Source of the DNA: Hyphomonas sp.
GTDB taxonomy: Bacteria > Pseudomonadota > Alphaproteobacteria > Caulobacterales > Hyphomonadaceae
Length of the DNA stretch: 64,000 nt
Assembly: GCA_017792365.1 (NCBI GenBank)
Contig: CP051229.1
Location: 3,285,725-3,349,724, forward strand
Reading direction: 5' to 3'
Made by a program: the position numbers and the translations under genes. The notes beneath the pieces are model-generated. The model saw only the letters and a program-made list of their open reading frames with translations, was not told the origin of the DNA and made no database searches. Positions within the stretch are counted from its first letter, which is position 1; each line of letters opens with the position of its first letter. Below are positions 49,555 to 60,100 of this stretch, one piece after another.

Positions 49555-50919
49555 ATGGCCCGGGCAAGGATTGCGTCGGCGGGCGTGGCAATGCTTGCAG
49601 CTGCGGCGTGCGCGACGACGCCTCCGACCGATGCGCGTGTGGATGCGCCAGCCGCGCCTGAGCCAGCGGCCGCCGTGGAAGTCGCGGCGCCGGAACTGAC
49701 GCCCCGGCTGGCGAATGTCGATTCTCGCGAAGGGCTGTCAGTCATCCGGGTGAATGACGCAATCCGTTATGTCGAAGGGATCAACATCTCCAGCAACACG
49801 TATGCTGTAGAGACATCGGACGGGTTTGTGATCGTCGACACGTCCCGCGGTGCGGCGGCTTCTGTTCACAAGCGCCTGTTGAACGCCGATGGCGTGGAGG
49901 ATGTGCGCTACATCATCGTCACGCACGCGCATGGCGACCACAATGGCGGCGTGCCGCTGTGGCGTGCGGATGGCGGGCAGGTTGTGGCGCACGAACTCTA
50001 CAACGAGTTTCTCGACTACTCGCAAATGCTGGGCGGGTTTTTCGGCCGGCGCACGGCGGCGCAGTTCCAGTTTGTCGATGGAGGACTGTCCGCAGGCGGC
50101 GCGCCGATGGCGGTGAACGACCCGGCGTTTCGGCCGGACATCACGTTCGACGACGAGATGACGCTGAGTGTCGGCGGGCTTGAGTTCGAACTGCTGCATA
50201 CGCCCGGCGAAACGCCGGACCACCTCACGCTGTGGGTTCCCGAACTGAAGGCGGCGTTCGTTGGCGACAACCTCTATGAGTCATTTCCCAACATCTACAC
50301 GCTGCGTGGGACACGGCCCCGCTGGCCGCTTGAGTATGTCGCTGCGATCGATCGCGTCCTGGCGCTGGAGCCGGAGATCGTGCTGCCGTCCCACGGGGCG
50401 CCCATTGTCGGACGCGATGCAATCGTCGAGCAGCTGACGGCTTATCGCGATGCAATCCAGCACGTGCACGATGAAGTGGTCGCGGGGATGAATGCGGGCA
50501 TGTCGGTGCGCGAGGTGATGGCGGACGTCGACCTGCCGGAGCAGTTCAGCCTGAACGAGGGCTACGGCAAGGTGTCGTGGTCCGCGCGGGGACTCTACGA
50601 GTCGTATGCAGGCTGGTTCGGCGGCGATCCGGCCGAGATGTATACCGACGGACGACAAGGCGTTTCGGATGAGCTCGTCGAGCTGTCAGGGGGCGGCGCG
50701 GCCATCGCGGCGAAGGCGCGCGCGATGATGGCCAGCGGAGATGCGGAGGGCGCACTGCAGCTGACGTCGATCGGTCTGGAGGGCGCGCCGGGGGATGCGG
50801 ACCTTCTCAACGCGCGGATCGACGCTCTGGAAGCCTTGCTGAGCGCAACCGCCAACCGCAACGAGGCGGGTTGGCTGCAGCACGGCCTGCGCGTCGCGCG
50901 CGAGGCGTTGGCCGAATAG
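49555..50919 (+). CDS. metallo-beta-lactamase-fold lipoprotein, alkylsulfatase-like
   Basis: 454 residues. A lipoprotein signal (GVAMLAAAACATTPP) is followed by a Pro/Ala-rich spacer. The zinc motif is IIVTHAHGDHNGGVPLW with H124, H126, D128 and H129, typical of SDS-hydrolase type alkylsulfatases. Other blocks are LHTPGETPDHLTLWVPELKA, AFVGDNLYESFPNIYTLRGT and LPSHGAPIVGRDAI. The C-terminal part (GLYESYAGWFGGDPAEMY and the helical region after it) matches the alkylsulfatase dimerisation domain. It probably works in the periplasm on an ester of unknown kind. It sits directly downstream of paralogue 3 of the secreted family. Confidence 0.85.
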   Translation: MARARIASAGVAMLAAAACATTPPTDARVDAPAAPEPAAAVEVAAPELTPRLANVDSREGLSVIRVNDAIRYVEGINISSNTYAVETSDGFVIVDTSRGAAASVHKRLLNADGVEDVRYIIVTHAHGDHNGGVPLWRADGGQVVAHELYNEFLDYSQMLGGFFGRRTAAQFQFVDGGLSAGGAPMAVNDPAFRPDITFDDEMTLSVGGLEFELLHTPGETPDHLTLWVPELKAAFVGDNLYESFPNIYTLRGTRPRWPLEYVAAIDRVLALEPEIVLPSHGAPIVGRDAIVEQLTAYRDAIQHVHDEVVAGMNAGMSVREVMADVDLPEQFSLNEGYGKVSWSARGLYESYAGWFGGDPAEMYTDGRQGVSDELVELSGGGAAIAAKARAMMASGDAEGALQLTSIGLEGAPGDADLLNARIDALEALLSATANRNEAGWLQHGLRVAREALAE

Positions 50920-50922
50920 CCC

Positions 50923-52179
<1,257 letters not shown>

Positions 52180-53343
52180 TTAATTCTGTGCGGCTCCCAT
52201 CCCTTCGCTGGCGTCCCCGAATAAGGATAACTGGACGTTCTGACGCCGATCCGCGACGGGGCGGCGGAACAGATCGCAGCGCAGTTTTCGCCGCTCTCCG
52301 TTCAGTCCAAGGCGTTTTGAGGCCGCTGCAAAGCGGTCTGCGATCATCTGGGCGTAGGGGCCGCTGCCGCGCTGGCGGTGTCCGAATGTGGAATCGTAAG
52401 CCTTTCCGCCGTGCATGCCGCGCACGAGATTCATGACGCGCGCTGCACGATCCGGGAAATTTTCCGCAAGCCATTCCTCGAACAGGGCTTCGATTTCCAG
52501 CGGCAGACGCAGCATGACGAAACCGGCGCGCTCCGCCCCGGCACTTTTTGCCGACTCGAGCAAGCGTTCGATTTCCTCGTCGTTGAGCCCGGGCACGATC
52601 GGCGCGGTGAGGACGTTGACGGGCACGCCCATCGTCGCGAGCTGCTGTATCGCCTGGAGGCGCCGGTAAGGCGCCGATGCGCGCGGCTCCATCCTGCGGG
52701 ACAGTTTGTTGTCCAGCGTCGTCAGCGAGATCGTCGCCGACACGAGGCCGCGCTCGGCCATCGATTGCAGAATGTCGAGATCGCGCAGGATCATAGCCGA
52801 CTTGGTGATGAGCGAGACCGGATGGTTGTGCGCATCCAAGACTTCGAGGATCGAGCGCGTCACTTTCAGCTCGCGCTCGAGCGGCTGGTAGATGTCGGTG
52901 TCGCCGGCCAGCATGATCGGCGCGACTTCGTATGATTTCTTGGCGAGGTCGCGTTTGAGAGCGGCGTCCAGCCCGGGCTTCACGAAGATCTTGGTCTCGA
53001 AGTCGAGGCCCGCCGAAAGACCGCGATAGGCGTGGTTCGGCCGGGCGAAGCAATAGATGCAGCCGTGCTCGCAGCCCTTGTACGGGTTGATGGTGCGGTC
53101 GAAGTGGATGTCGGGAGACGAATTGTAGGTGATGGCGGTCCTGGGCCGCTCCGGGATGGTCTGTGTCTTCAGCGGTTCGACGGGCTCGTCCTCATTGGTC
53201 CAGCCGTCGTCGAAAGGTTCGACGTGAGCGCGCTCATATCTGGAAGAGACGTTCGAACGTGCGGCGCGGCCACGGGCGCGTGCGGAAAGCCGCGCCCAGT
53301 CGGCTGTTTTGGTTCTGTTTCTCCAGTCCGGCTGCGCTGGCAT
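52180..53343 (-). CDS. PA0069-type radical SAM protein
   Basis: 387 residues from ATG 53343 (MPAQPDWRNRTKTADWARLS). The radical SAM cluster is CEHGCIYCFARPNHAYRGLS with CX3CX2C. Other family text: FDRTINPYKGCEHG, ILEVLDAHNHPVSLITKSAM, TISLTTLDNKLSRRMEPRAS and APIVPGLNDEEIERLLESAK. This is the photolyase/SplB-related family often named PA0069; its substrate is not established. The C-terminus LSLFGD is typical. The longer start at 53397 gives a Cys-rich leader with no support. Confidence 0.9.
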   Translation of the reverse strand: MPAQPDWRNRTKTADWARLSARARGRAARSNVSSRYERAHVEPFDDGWTNEDEPVEPLKTQTIPERPRTAITYNSSPDIHFDRTINPYKGCEHGCIYCFARPNHAYRGLSAGLDFETKIFVKPGLDAALKRDLAKKSYEVAPIMLAGDTDIYQPLERELKVTRSILEVLDAHNHPVSLITKSAMILRDLDILQSMAERGLVSATISLTTLDNKLSRRMEPRASAPYRRLQAIQQLATMGVPVNVLTAPIVPGLNDEEIERLLESAKSAGAERAGFVMLRLPLEIEALFEEWLAENFPDRAARVMNLVRGMHGGKAYDSTFGHRQRGSGPYAQMIADRFAAASKRLGLNGERRKLRCDLFRRPVADRRQNVQLSLFGDASEGMGAAQN

Positions 53344-53647
53344 TGCATCCACCAAGTTTTCCACACCCACGGCGACGCTAGCACAAAAACAGAACAAAAA
53401 AAGTACATTTAGCGGTTGCGATGCAGCCGATCCGGGTTCAGATAGGCTTGCCCGTCATGGGCGCTGGACCGGCGGTCTCCGCCTTTACTCCGGTCCGGGC
53501 ACGTTGCGGCGGGCTGGATTCGCCGCCAGTCCGCCGCACTTTTTGTGAGTTCGCGTTCAGCGTCGAAGCACAAACGCAGTCGGGGTGCAGCCGTTCCGGT
53601 GCTGCACGCCAGAGAGCGCAGCTGCGGCTGCCGGAGTTGTGGATAAG
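53344..53647. other. intergenic region with a DnaA-box match
   Basis: About 300 bases between the radical SAM gene and the uracil-DNA glycosylase gene. A short plus-strand frame (53421-53651) lacks coding character. TGTGGATAA at 53638-53646 is a perfect DnaA-box complement, and TTTTCCACA at 53357-53365 is one base off. Two scattered boxes do not make an origin. Confidence 0.4.
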
Positions 53648-54463
53648 CTAGAGCGGCGCGTCGCGCTTCACGCCGAGCTCGTCGCAGAGCTTCGCGATAG
53701 TCTGCATGTCGGCCCAGGCTTTCGCCTTGTCGGCGGGGCGGCGCAGTAGATAGGCGGGGTGGAGCAGCGGCACGCAGGGGATCGGGGCCGCCAGTCCCTC
53801 GTGCGAATAGGTCATCTTGCGGCCGCGCAGCCGCATGATGCCGTCCGTGACGCCCAACAGGGAGTGGGCGGAGAAGCGGCCGGAAGGGAGGATCAGCTTC
53901 GGCGCCTTCAGCTCGATCATCCGCTGCACGAATGGCGCGCAGATCGCCAGTTCTTCGGGATCCGGGTCGCGGTTTCCGGGCGGACGCCAGTAAACCAGGT
54001 TGGAAATGAAGAGATTCTGCGTGCGACGGACGCCGATCGAGGCGAGGATCTTGTCCTGCAACCGGCCTGAGCGGCCGACAAAGGGCAGGCCCTTGGCGTC
54101 TTCCTCGCCGCCGGGGCCTTCCCCGATCAGCATGATGTCGGCGTCGTAGGCCCCGTCGCAGACGACCGTGTTGCGCGCGCCGCGGCGCAATTCACAGCCG
54201 TCAAAGCTCTCAATGGCCTTTTTGAGGGATTCCAGCGAGGCAGCGGCTTCGGCCAGCTGGCGCGCTTCGGCGACGGGATTGCGCCCGCGCAGCCGTGGCG
54301 GCGGCGGCTTGTTGCCTCTGGGGGCGCGTGGGGATGGCGCCTTGGGGGCGGGTTGCTGGCCCATCCTGCCCAGCGCCTGCGCCTCGCGCGCATCGATCAT
54401 GCCGGTGTCCAGCCAGAAGCCGACCAGCGATTCGAGCGCCTCCGGATCGGCTGGGTGCGTCAT
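53648..54463 (-). CDS. uracil-DNA glycosylase, family 4 type
   Basis: 271 residues from ATG 54463 (MTHPADPEALESLVGFWLDT). A Pro-rich linker of about 70 residues precedes the catalytic domain. Motif A is MLIGEGPGGEEDAKGLPFVG, then LFISNLVYWRPPGNRDPDPE, and motif B is LLHPAYLLRRPADKAKAW. It removes uracil from DNA. The first iron-sulfur segment reads FDGCELRRGA, with only one of the two Cys of the usual CX2C, although ELAICAPFVQ keeps a later one. Alphaproteobacterial relatives often show this variant. Cluster binding is therefore uncertain. Confidence 0.85.
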   Translation of the reverse strand: MTHPADPEALESLVGFWLDTGMIDAREAQALGRMGQQPAPKAPSPRAPRGNKPPPPRLRGRNPVAEARQLAEAAASLESLKKAIESFDGCELRRGARNTVVCDGAYDADIMLIGEGPGGEEDAKGLPFVGRSGRLQDKILASIGVRRTQNLFISNLVYWRPPGNRDPDPEELAICAPFVQRMIELKAPKLILPSGRFSAHSLLGVTDGIMRLRGRKMTYSHEGLAAPIPCVPLLHPAYLLRRPADKAKAWADMQTIAKLCDELGVKRDAPL

Positions 54464-54559
54464 GACGTTCCCGACATCAACTTGTTGCAAACCCCTGCTG
54501 TGCGTTAAGTACCAAAGAAAGAAGGAAAAAGCCGGGTTTCGGCGCTGGAGATCGTGATT

Positions 54560-56233
54560 ATGGCATCAGAGGCCGTTGAACGGGAGTCCATGGACTTCGA
54601 CGTGGTGATCGTCGGCGCGGGTCCGGCGGGCCTGTCGGCGGCCATTCGCCTGAAGCAGATGGCGGCGGAAGCCGGCAAGGAAATTTCGGTCGTCGTTCTG
54701 GAGAAGGGCTCCGAGGTCGGGGCGCACATCCTCTCGGGAGCCGTGCTCGACCCGCGGGCGATGAACGAGCTCTTCCCGGACTGGAAGGAAAAGGGCGCGC
54801 CGCTGGAGACGGAAGTCACGCAGGACAAGTTCCTGGTGCTGGGCAAGGAAGGCTCGGTGACGCTGCCGTCCTTCCCGCTACCGCCGATGCTGAAGAACCA
54901 CGGCATGTATATCGGCTCGCTCGGCAATGTATGCCGCTGGCTGGCTGAGCAGGCCGAGGCGATGGGCGTCGACGTCTATCCGGGCTTTGCGTGTTCCGAG
55001 CTGACCTATCGCGAAGACGGGTCGGTGAAGGGCGTCATCGCTGGCGTGATGGGTATCCAGAAGTCAGGCGAGAAAGGTCCAAGCTTCGAGCCGGGCATGG
55101 AGCTCAACGGCAAGTATGTGCTGATCGCCGAGGGCGTGCGCGGTTCGCTGGCCAAGCGCCTCATCAAGGACTTCAAGCTCGACAAGGGCAAGCAGCCGCA
55201 GAAGTACGGCATCGGCGTGAAGGAGCTCTGGCAGATCAAGCCGGAGAATTTCAAGCCGGGCTATGTGCAGCACACGTTCGGCTGGCCGCTGGACAACAGG
55301 ACGGGCGGGGGCACGTTCCTCTACCATTTCGGCGACAATTACGTGTCGATCGGCCTGGTCGTGCACCTCAACTACAAGAACCCGTACCTCTCGCCTTACG
55401 AGGAATTCCAGCGCTTCAAGCATCACCCGGAAGTTTCGAAATTCCTCGAGGGCGGCACGCGCGTGGCCTATGGCGCGCGCGCGATCACCGAGGGCGGCTG
55501 GCAGTCGATCCCGCGCCTGGTGTTCCCGGGCGGCGCGCTGATCGGTTGCTCTGCGGGCTTCGTGAACCTGCCGCGCATCAAGGGCAGCCACAACGCTATG
55601 AAGACCGGCATGCTGGCGGCCGAGGCGGCGTTCGAGGCCGTGATGGCCGGGCGTCAGGGCGACGAGCTGGAAGCCTACCCGGAGGCCTTCGCCAAGAGCT
55701 GGGTCGCCAAGGAGCTGAAGGCGGTCCGCAACGCCAAGCCGCTATGGTCGAAATTCGGTACGATGATCGGCATCGGCCTCACCGGCTTCGATCTGTGGTG
55801 CAACACGCTGTTCGGCGGCTTCTCGTTCTTCGGCACGATGAAGCACGGCAAGACCGATGCGGCGTCGCTGGAGCCGGCGTCCAAGCACAAAAAGATACAA
55901 TATCCGAAACCGGATGGCGTTCTGTCGTTTGATCGCCTTACGAGCGTCGCATTCTCCTTCACCAATCATGAGGAGGACCAGCCTGCTCACCTGAAGGTCA
56001 AGGATGACGCCCTGCAGAAGCAAAGCGAACTCGGCGTCTATGCCGGGCCGTCGAACCGGTACTGTCCGGCGGGCGTCTACGAGTGGGTTGAAGGTGACGG
56101 CGGCGAGAAGGTGTTCCAGATCAACGCCCAGAACTGCGTCCACTGCAAGACCTGCGATATCAAGGACCCCAACCAGAACATCAACTGGACAACGCCGGAA
56201 GGCGCTGGCGGGCCGAACTATCCGAACATGTAG
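54560..56233 (+). CDS. electron transfer flavoprotein-ubiquinone oxidoreductase
   Basis: 557 residues from ATG 54560. The FAD-binding N-terminus is FDVVIVGAGPAGLSAAIRLK. Family segments: GAHILSGAVLDPRAMNELFP, YGIGVKELWQIKPENFKPGY and GGALIGCSAGFVNLPRIKGS. The 4Fe-4S cluster Cys are in RYCPAGVYEW and NCVHCKTCDIKDPNQNINW. The enzyme takes electrons from reduced ETF (etfBA at 32403-34078) and reduces ubiquinone at the inner membrane. It leads a plus-strand run of genes that goes on to the TPR lipoproteins. Confidence 0.96.
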   Translation: MASEAVERESMDFDVVIVGAGPAGLSAAIRLKQMAAEAGKEISVVVLEKGSEVGAHILSGAVLDPRAMNELFPDWKEKGAPLETEVTQDKFLVLGKEGSVTLPSFPLPPMLKNHGMYIGSLGNVCRWLAEQAEAMGVDVYPGFACSELTYREDGSVKGVIAGVMGIQKSGEKGPSFEPGMELNGKYVLIAEGVRGSLAKRLIKDFKLDKGKQPQKYGIGVKELWQIKPENFKPGYVQHTFGWPLDNRTGGGTFLYHFGDNYVSIGLVVHLNYKNPYLSPYEEFQRFKHHPEVSKFLEGGTRVAYGARAITEGGWQSIPRLVFPGGALIGCSAGFVNLPRIKGSHNAMKTGMLAAEAAFEAVMAGRQGDELEAYPEAFAKSWVAKELKAVRNAKPLWSKFGTMIGIGLTGFDLWCNTLFGGFSFFGTMKHGKTDAASLEPASKHKKIQYPKPDGVLSFDRLTSVAFSFTNHEEDQPAHLKVKDDALQKQSELGVYAGPSNRYCPAGVYEWVEGDGGEKVFQINAQNCVHCKTCDIKDPNQNINWTTPEGAGGPNYPNM

Positions 56234-56298
56234 CAAGGCCCTCCACGCAACGTGCGTATCGGCGGGCGGCGCCCATCCCGTATTCAGAAAGGCCTGAC

Positions 56299-58305
56299 AT
56301 GAAACGCTCTCTGGCGATGCTCGTTTCGAGCTCCGCACTCGCGCTGGTTGCTGGCTGCGCCCAGCTGGCGATGCCGGGGCAGGCAGGTTGCCGGACGGTG
56401 TTCGTGTTTGTGCCGGGAGAGGGCGGCGAAGGCGGCGCGGTTGCGCCGGTGACGCAGTGCGACGAGCTTCCGCGCGAACAGCTGGACGGCGCCGAGGTGC
56501 AGCTGGCTGACGCGATGCCGCCGATCTCGCCGGCCGCGAATGCGACACGCCCGCCCGGACCGGCGCGGGATTATGCCGGCCCCAACGAGATGCTTGAACA
56601 TGGCGACATGGCCGCCTTCATCGAGCAGGTCAGGCAGGGCTACGAGAACGAGAGCAATCGCGGCGCGTGGGGCTATTTGATCGTCGATGCGCTCGCCGGC
56701 GACAACGTCCTGCTGGCGCAGGACATCCTCGACATGATGGACAACGATCCGCGCGCCGTGTCGATGAGCGCTGATACGCTGGAGCCATGGGTCAAGGCGT
56801 TCGCGGGCCGCACCGATGCAGCGATGCGCGACATGGGCGGGCTGAGCGGGGTCCTCAATCCGCCGACGCTGGTGGGCCATCTGGCGCTGCTGGCGGAGGG
56901 GACCGGCGACACGGACGGCGCGCTCGAACGCTATGCCGTGATCTCGGAGACGTTCGCCGCGCCGAACCCCGACGACATCGGTTCCCCGCAATACCTTTCA
57001 CAGGCCTTGGCGTTCAACGGCCAGCGCATGCTGGCGCTGCGCGAGGCGGAGCTTCTGCGCGCGCTCGATCGCGATGATGACGCCGTCGCGCTGCTTGAGC
57101 GGCTGCACGAGGCCGCGCCGGATGACGCCTACATCGAGGACCGTCTGCGCCGCGCGCGTCGCGGAGACGACCGCCAATCTGTGCGCACGCTGAAGGAAGC
57201 GATGGCGCAGGCGCTGGCCGATGAAGCGGCTTCAATCGAAGAGCGGCAGATGCTGATGGGCATGATGGTCGCGCGCACGTCGGATACGCCGTTCAACTAT
57301 CTCACCTCGTCGATCCGTCAGAGCGCCCTGCTGCTGGATCCCGACAATGCCGGTCTGCGCCTGACGGAAGTGGGCGCTCTCTATCGCGAAGGCTTCTTCC
57401 CGGCAGCGCTGCGTGTCGCTCAGATGGGCGATGTCACGCCGCTGGAGCGCGCTGAGCTTTCGTCGGCGGCCGCGCTAGCTGCGCTGCAGCTGAATGCGCC
57501 GGAAGCGACGACCTCGCTGGTTGATGATGCGCTGCGGGTTGACGATGGCCCGGACGCCAAGCTGGCGGCGGCCAACGTGCTGGTGTCGGCGAATGTGACG
57601 GACAGGGCCATCCGGCTGATCGACGATGCGTTGCGTGCTGACCTTTCCGACAATGACAGGATTGCCGCCATCCTGACGAAGGCGCAGGCCAACTACCAGG
57701 CCGGGCGCGTGGACGAGGCGGTCGGCTTCGCGCGTGAAGCGCTGGAGATCGAGGACTCAGACGGCACGCGTCAGTTCCTCGCTTCGATGCTCGTCGCGTC
57801 CGACGAACGACCCGAGGGCCTGGCCATCATGGAAGAGATGCTGCGCGACTCCCCCAACGACACCGGCCTGATGAACAATCTCGGCTATGCAATGATTGAC
57901 CGGCCGGTTGACGGCAACGAGCTCGACGAAGGCTTCAAGCTGTTGAAACAGGCGAGCCGGATCACGCCCGATGAGCCGAACCTGCTCGATAGTATCGGCT
58001 GGGCCTACTACAAGTACGGCGATTTCCGCGAGGCCGAGCGCTATCTCGAACTCGCGCTGGCGGCCTATGAGCCGTTCAACAACTGGGAAATCCACGACCA
58101 CATGGGTGACATCAAGTGGCGGCTTGGCGACGAGGAATCTGCGCGCGAAAGCTGGGCGCTGGCGCTGGAAGCCTTCCCGCCGGAGCATCGTCGCGGCGGC
58201 ATCGCCGAGAAACTGGAATTGGGGATGACCCAGCCGCCGCCGGCGAACCGGGACACGCCCGAAGTTCCGCTGACGCGGGACCGCGGTGAATCCAGCGAAA
58301 TCTGA
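56299..58305 (+). CDS. TPR-repeat lipoprotein 1
   Basis: 668 residues. Lipobox ALALVAGCAQ with the lipidated Cys about residue 20. Most of the rest is helical repeats of tetratricopeptide type. The clearest are near the C-terminus: NDTGLMNNLGYAMIDRPVDG, EPNLLDSIGWAYYKYGDFRE, AERYLELALAAYEPFNNWEI and HDHMGDIKWRLGDEESARES. It is expected to face the periplasm and bind a partner. It is followed 64 bases later by a second TPR lipoprotein gene and then ispE. Function unknown; TPR genes in this place are common in alphaproteobacteria. Confidence 0.8.
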   Translation: MKRSLAMLVSSSALALVAGCAQLAMPGQAGCRTVFVFVPGEGGEGGAVAPVTQCDELPREQLDGAEVQLADAMPPISPAANATRPPGPARDYAGPNEMLEHGDMAAFIEQVRQGYENESNRGAWGYLIVDALAGDNVLLAQDILDMMDNDPRAVSMSADTLEPWVKAFAGRTDAAMRDMGGLSGVLNPPTLVGHLALLAEGTGDTDGALERYAVISETFAAPNPDDIGSPQYLSQALAFNGQRMLALREAELLRALDRDDDAVALLERLHEAAPDDAYIEDRLRRARRGDDRQSVRTLKEAMAQALADEAASIEERQMLMGMMVARTSDTPFNYLTSSIRQSALLLDPDNAGLRLTEVGALYREGFFPAALRVAQMGDVTPLERAELSSAAALAALQLNAPEATTSLVDDALRVDDGPDAKLAAANVLVSANVTDRAIRLIDDALRADLSDNDRIAAILTKAQANYQAGRVDEAVGFAREALEIEDSDGTRQFLASMLVASDERPEGLAIMEEMLRDSPNDTGLMNNLGYAMIDRPVDGNELDEGFKLLKQASRITPDEPNLLDSIGWAYYKYGDFREAERYLELALAAYEPFNNWEIHDHMGDIKWRLGDEESARESWALALEAFPPEHRRGGIAEKLELGMTQPPPANRDTPEVPLTRDRGESSEI

Positions 58306-58369
58306 TGCCGGTTCGACCGTATGCGGTCGAACATGTTGTCGCACGCGTGGCGCAAGGTTAGGTAGCGCC

Positions 58370-60100
58370 ATGCGGAATCTGATCCGACTCATCGGCGCGG
58401 CGATAGCGAGCGGTCTCGTCTCGGGATGCGTGATGCCGCCGTCAGGCGCGGGCTGGTCCTCCGATGTTCTCCTCGGGACAACCGCGCTTGGCGATTCCTA
58501 CGCCGATTTCCTGACAGCCAGATACGCCGGGATGGTCAATGATCCGGAGGCGTCGGCGGCCTATTACCAGCAGGCCTACGAACAGGCGCCAGCTGACGCG
58601 GACCTGCTGGACCGCATGGTCGTGAGCCTCCTGATCGCCGGCCAAGCCGACGTCGCCGGGAACATCGCGGCGAACGCGGACCCGGAGGTGTTGGCCGACG
58701 CGCCGTTCGCGATCATGGCGGCGGCGGCGGACGATGTCGCAAGAGGCAATCACCGCAGCGCATCCCGTCGGCTCGAACGCGCGGACCTTGGCGCGATGGG
58801 GGGTATCGGGCTTGCCGTCCGCGCCTGGATGGAAGCAGAGCGTAACGCGGCGCGCGGCGTCGAGCTGCTTGAGTCAGATGGCGGCGGACGCATGGGCGGC
58901 GGCGAGACTTGCATCGCCGGTCTGCTGCATGCGGCTGACGGCGATCACGAAGCGGCGCTTGATGCGCTGGATCGCGGATTTGATGTCTGCTCGCGTATGC
59001 CGGTTCTTGGTGCGGCTCATATCCGGGTCGCTTTTGCGGCGGCGGGCGCGGAATATGCGCGCGCCGTGCTGGAGCGACTGCCATCGGCTTCGCGGAACTC
59101 GGTCGAGGTATCGGTGCTGTCGCGCATGCTGGATCGCGGCGACGAGATCGAGCCGGTCAGCCTGACCGCTGAGCAGGGCGCCGCGCTGGGCCTGTACGTC
59201 GCCGCGAGTGCAGCGGGCGCGAACGCCAGCGGCCAGCTGGGCGCGGTGTTCTTCCAGCTGATGCATCGTATCGATCCGGACTCTGACCTTGCGCGGGTTG
59301 AATTGGCGGACGCGCATTTCTCGCTGGAACGCCATGACGTCGCGGTGCGGTATGCCGACGAGGTCGATGCGGGCTCCCTCTATACGGCGCGGGCGCGCTG
59401 GGAGCATGCGCGGGCGCTGATCGCGCTGGAGCAGGAGGCAGACGCCCTTGCGGAGTTGCGCGACCTGGCCGCGCGCGATCTCAACCGGGAGCTGGCGCTG
59501 CGCGTCGCCGACGCGTTCCGGCTGCTGGACGCCCCGCGCGAAGCCGAGGCGATGTATACCCGCCTGATCGAACTTGGCCCGGCGGACGAGCCCGACTGGC
59601 GCCCCCTGTTCGGACGCGCGGCCGCCTACAATGAGCTTGGGCTGTGGGGGCAGGCGGAAGCGGACCTGCTTGCCGCTCTGGAAATCAATCCGGACCAGCC
59701 GGAGGTGCTCAATTTTCTCGGGTACGGATGGGTCGACAAGGGCGAGAATATCGAGGCCGGGCTGGACCTGATCCGGCGCGCCATCGCGCAGCGTCCGCAG
59801 TCCGGCTACATCGTCGACAGCCTGGGCTGGGCCCACTACCGGCTGGGCCAGTATGAGGAAGCGGCGCGCGAGCTGGAGCGCGCCGCCGGGCTGGCCCCTG
59901 ATGACGCCGAGATCATCGACCACCTTGGCGACGCCTACTGGAGGGCTGGCCGCCGGCTCGAAGCCGGGTTTGAGTGGCGGCGCGCGCTGGCGCTTGATCC
60001 GGAGGCCGAATTGGCCGAGTCCATTCGGCGGAAACTGGTTGGCGGGTTGCCTGAGGAGGTAGCGGGGGACATGGCGGAGGCGACCCCGGTACAGCGATGA
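58370..60100 (+). CDS. TPR-repeat lipoprotein 2
   Basis: 576 residues from ATG 58370. Lipobox SGLVSGCVMP, lipidated Cys about residue 19. TPR repeats are strongest at the C-terminus: PEVLNFLGYGWVDKGENIEA, YIVDSLGWAHYRLGQYEEAA and DAEIIDHLGDAYWRAGRRLE, nearly the same triple as in the upstream TPR protein, so the two are likely paralogues. The stop overlaps the start of ispE as ATGA, so the genes are coupled. An earlier frame start at 58286 lacks a signal peptide and overlaps the previous gene. Confidence 0.8.
   Translation: MRNLIRLIGAAIASGLVSGCVMPPSGAGWSSDVLLGTTALGDSYADFLTARYAGMVNDPEASAAYYQQAYEQAPADADLLDRMVVSLLIAGQADVAGNIAANADPEVLADAPFAIMAAAADDVARGNHRSASRRLERADLGAMGGIGLAVRAWMEAERNAARGVELLESDGGGRMGGGETCIAGLLHAADGDHEAALDALDRGFDVCSRMPVLGAAHIRVAFAAAGAEYARAVLERLPSASRNSVEVSVLSRMLDRGDEIEPVSLTAEQGAALGLYVAASAAGANASGQLGAVFFQLMHRIDPDSDLARVELADAHFSLERHDVAVRYADEVDAGSLYTARARWEHARALIALEQEADALAELRDLAARDLNRELALRVADAFRLLDAPREAEAMYTRLIELGPADEPDWRPLFGRAAAYNELGLWGQAEADLLAALEINPDQPEVLNFLGYGWVDKGENIEAGLDLIRRAIAQRPQSGYIVDSLGWAHYRLGQYEEAARELERAAGLAPDDAEIIDHLGDAYWRAGRRLEAGFEWRRALALDPEAELAESIRRKLVGGLPEEVAGDMAEATPVQR

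Noticed and set aside
52180-53397. Longer start for the radical SAM protein at 53397
   Set aside because: It adds MFCFCASVAVGVENLVDA, which lacks a signal-peptide cleavage site and looks like untranslated leader. ATG 53343 fits the family start.
53344-53647. Replication origin because of DnaA-box matches
   Set aside because: One perfect and one imperfect box 270 bases apart, with no AT-rich unwinding element, no dnaA, hemE, parA or gidA nearby.
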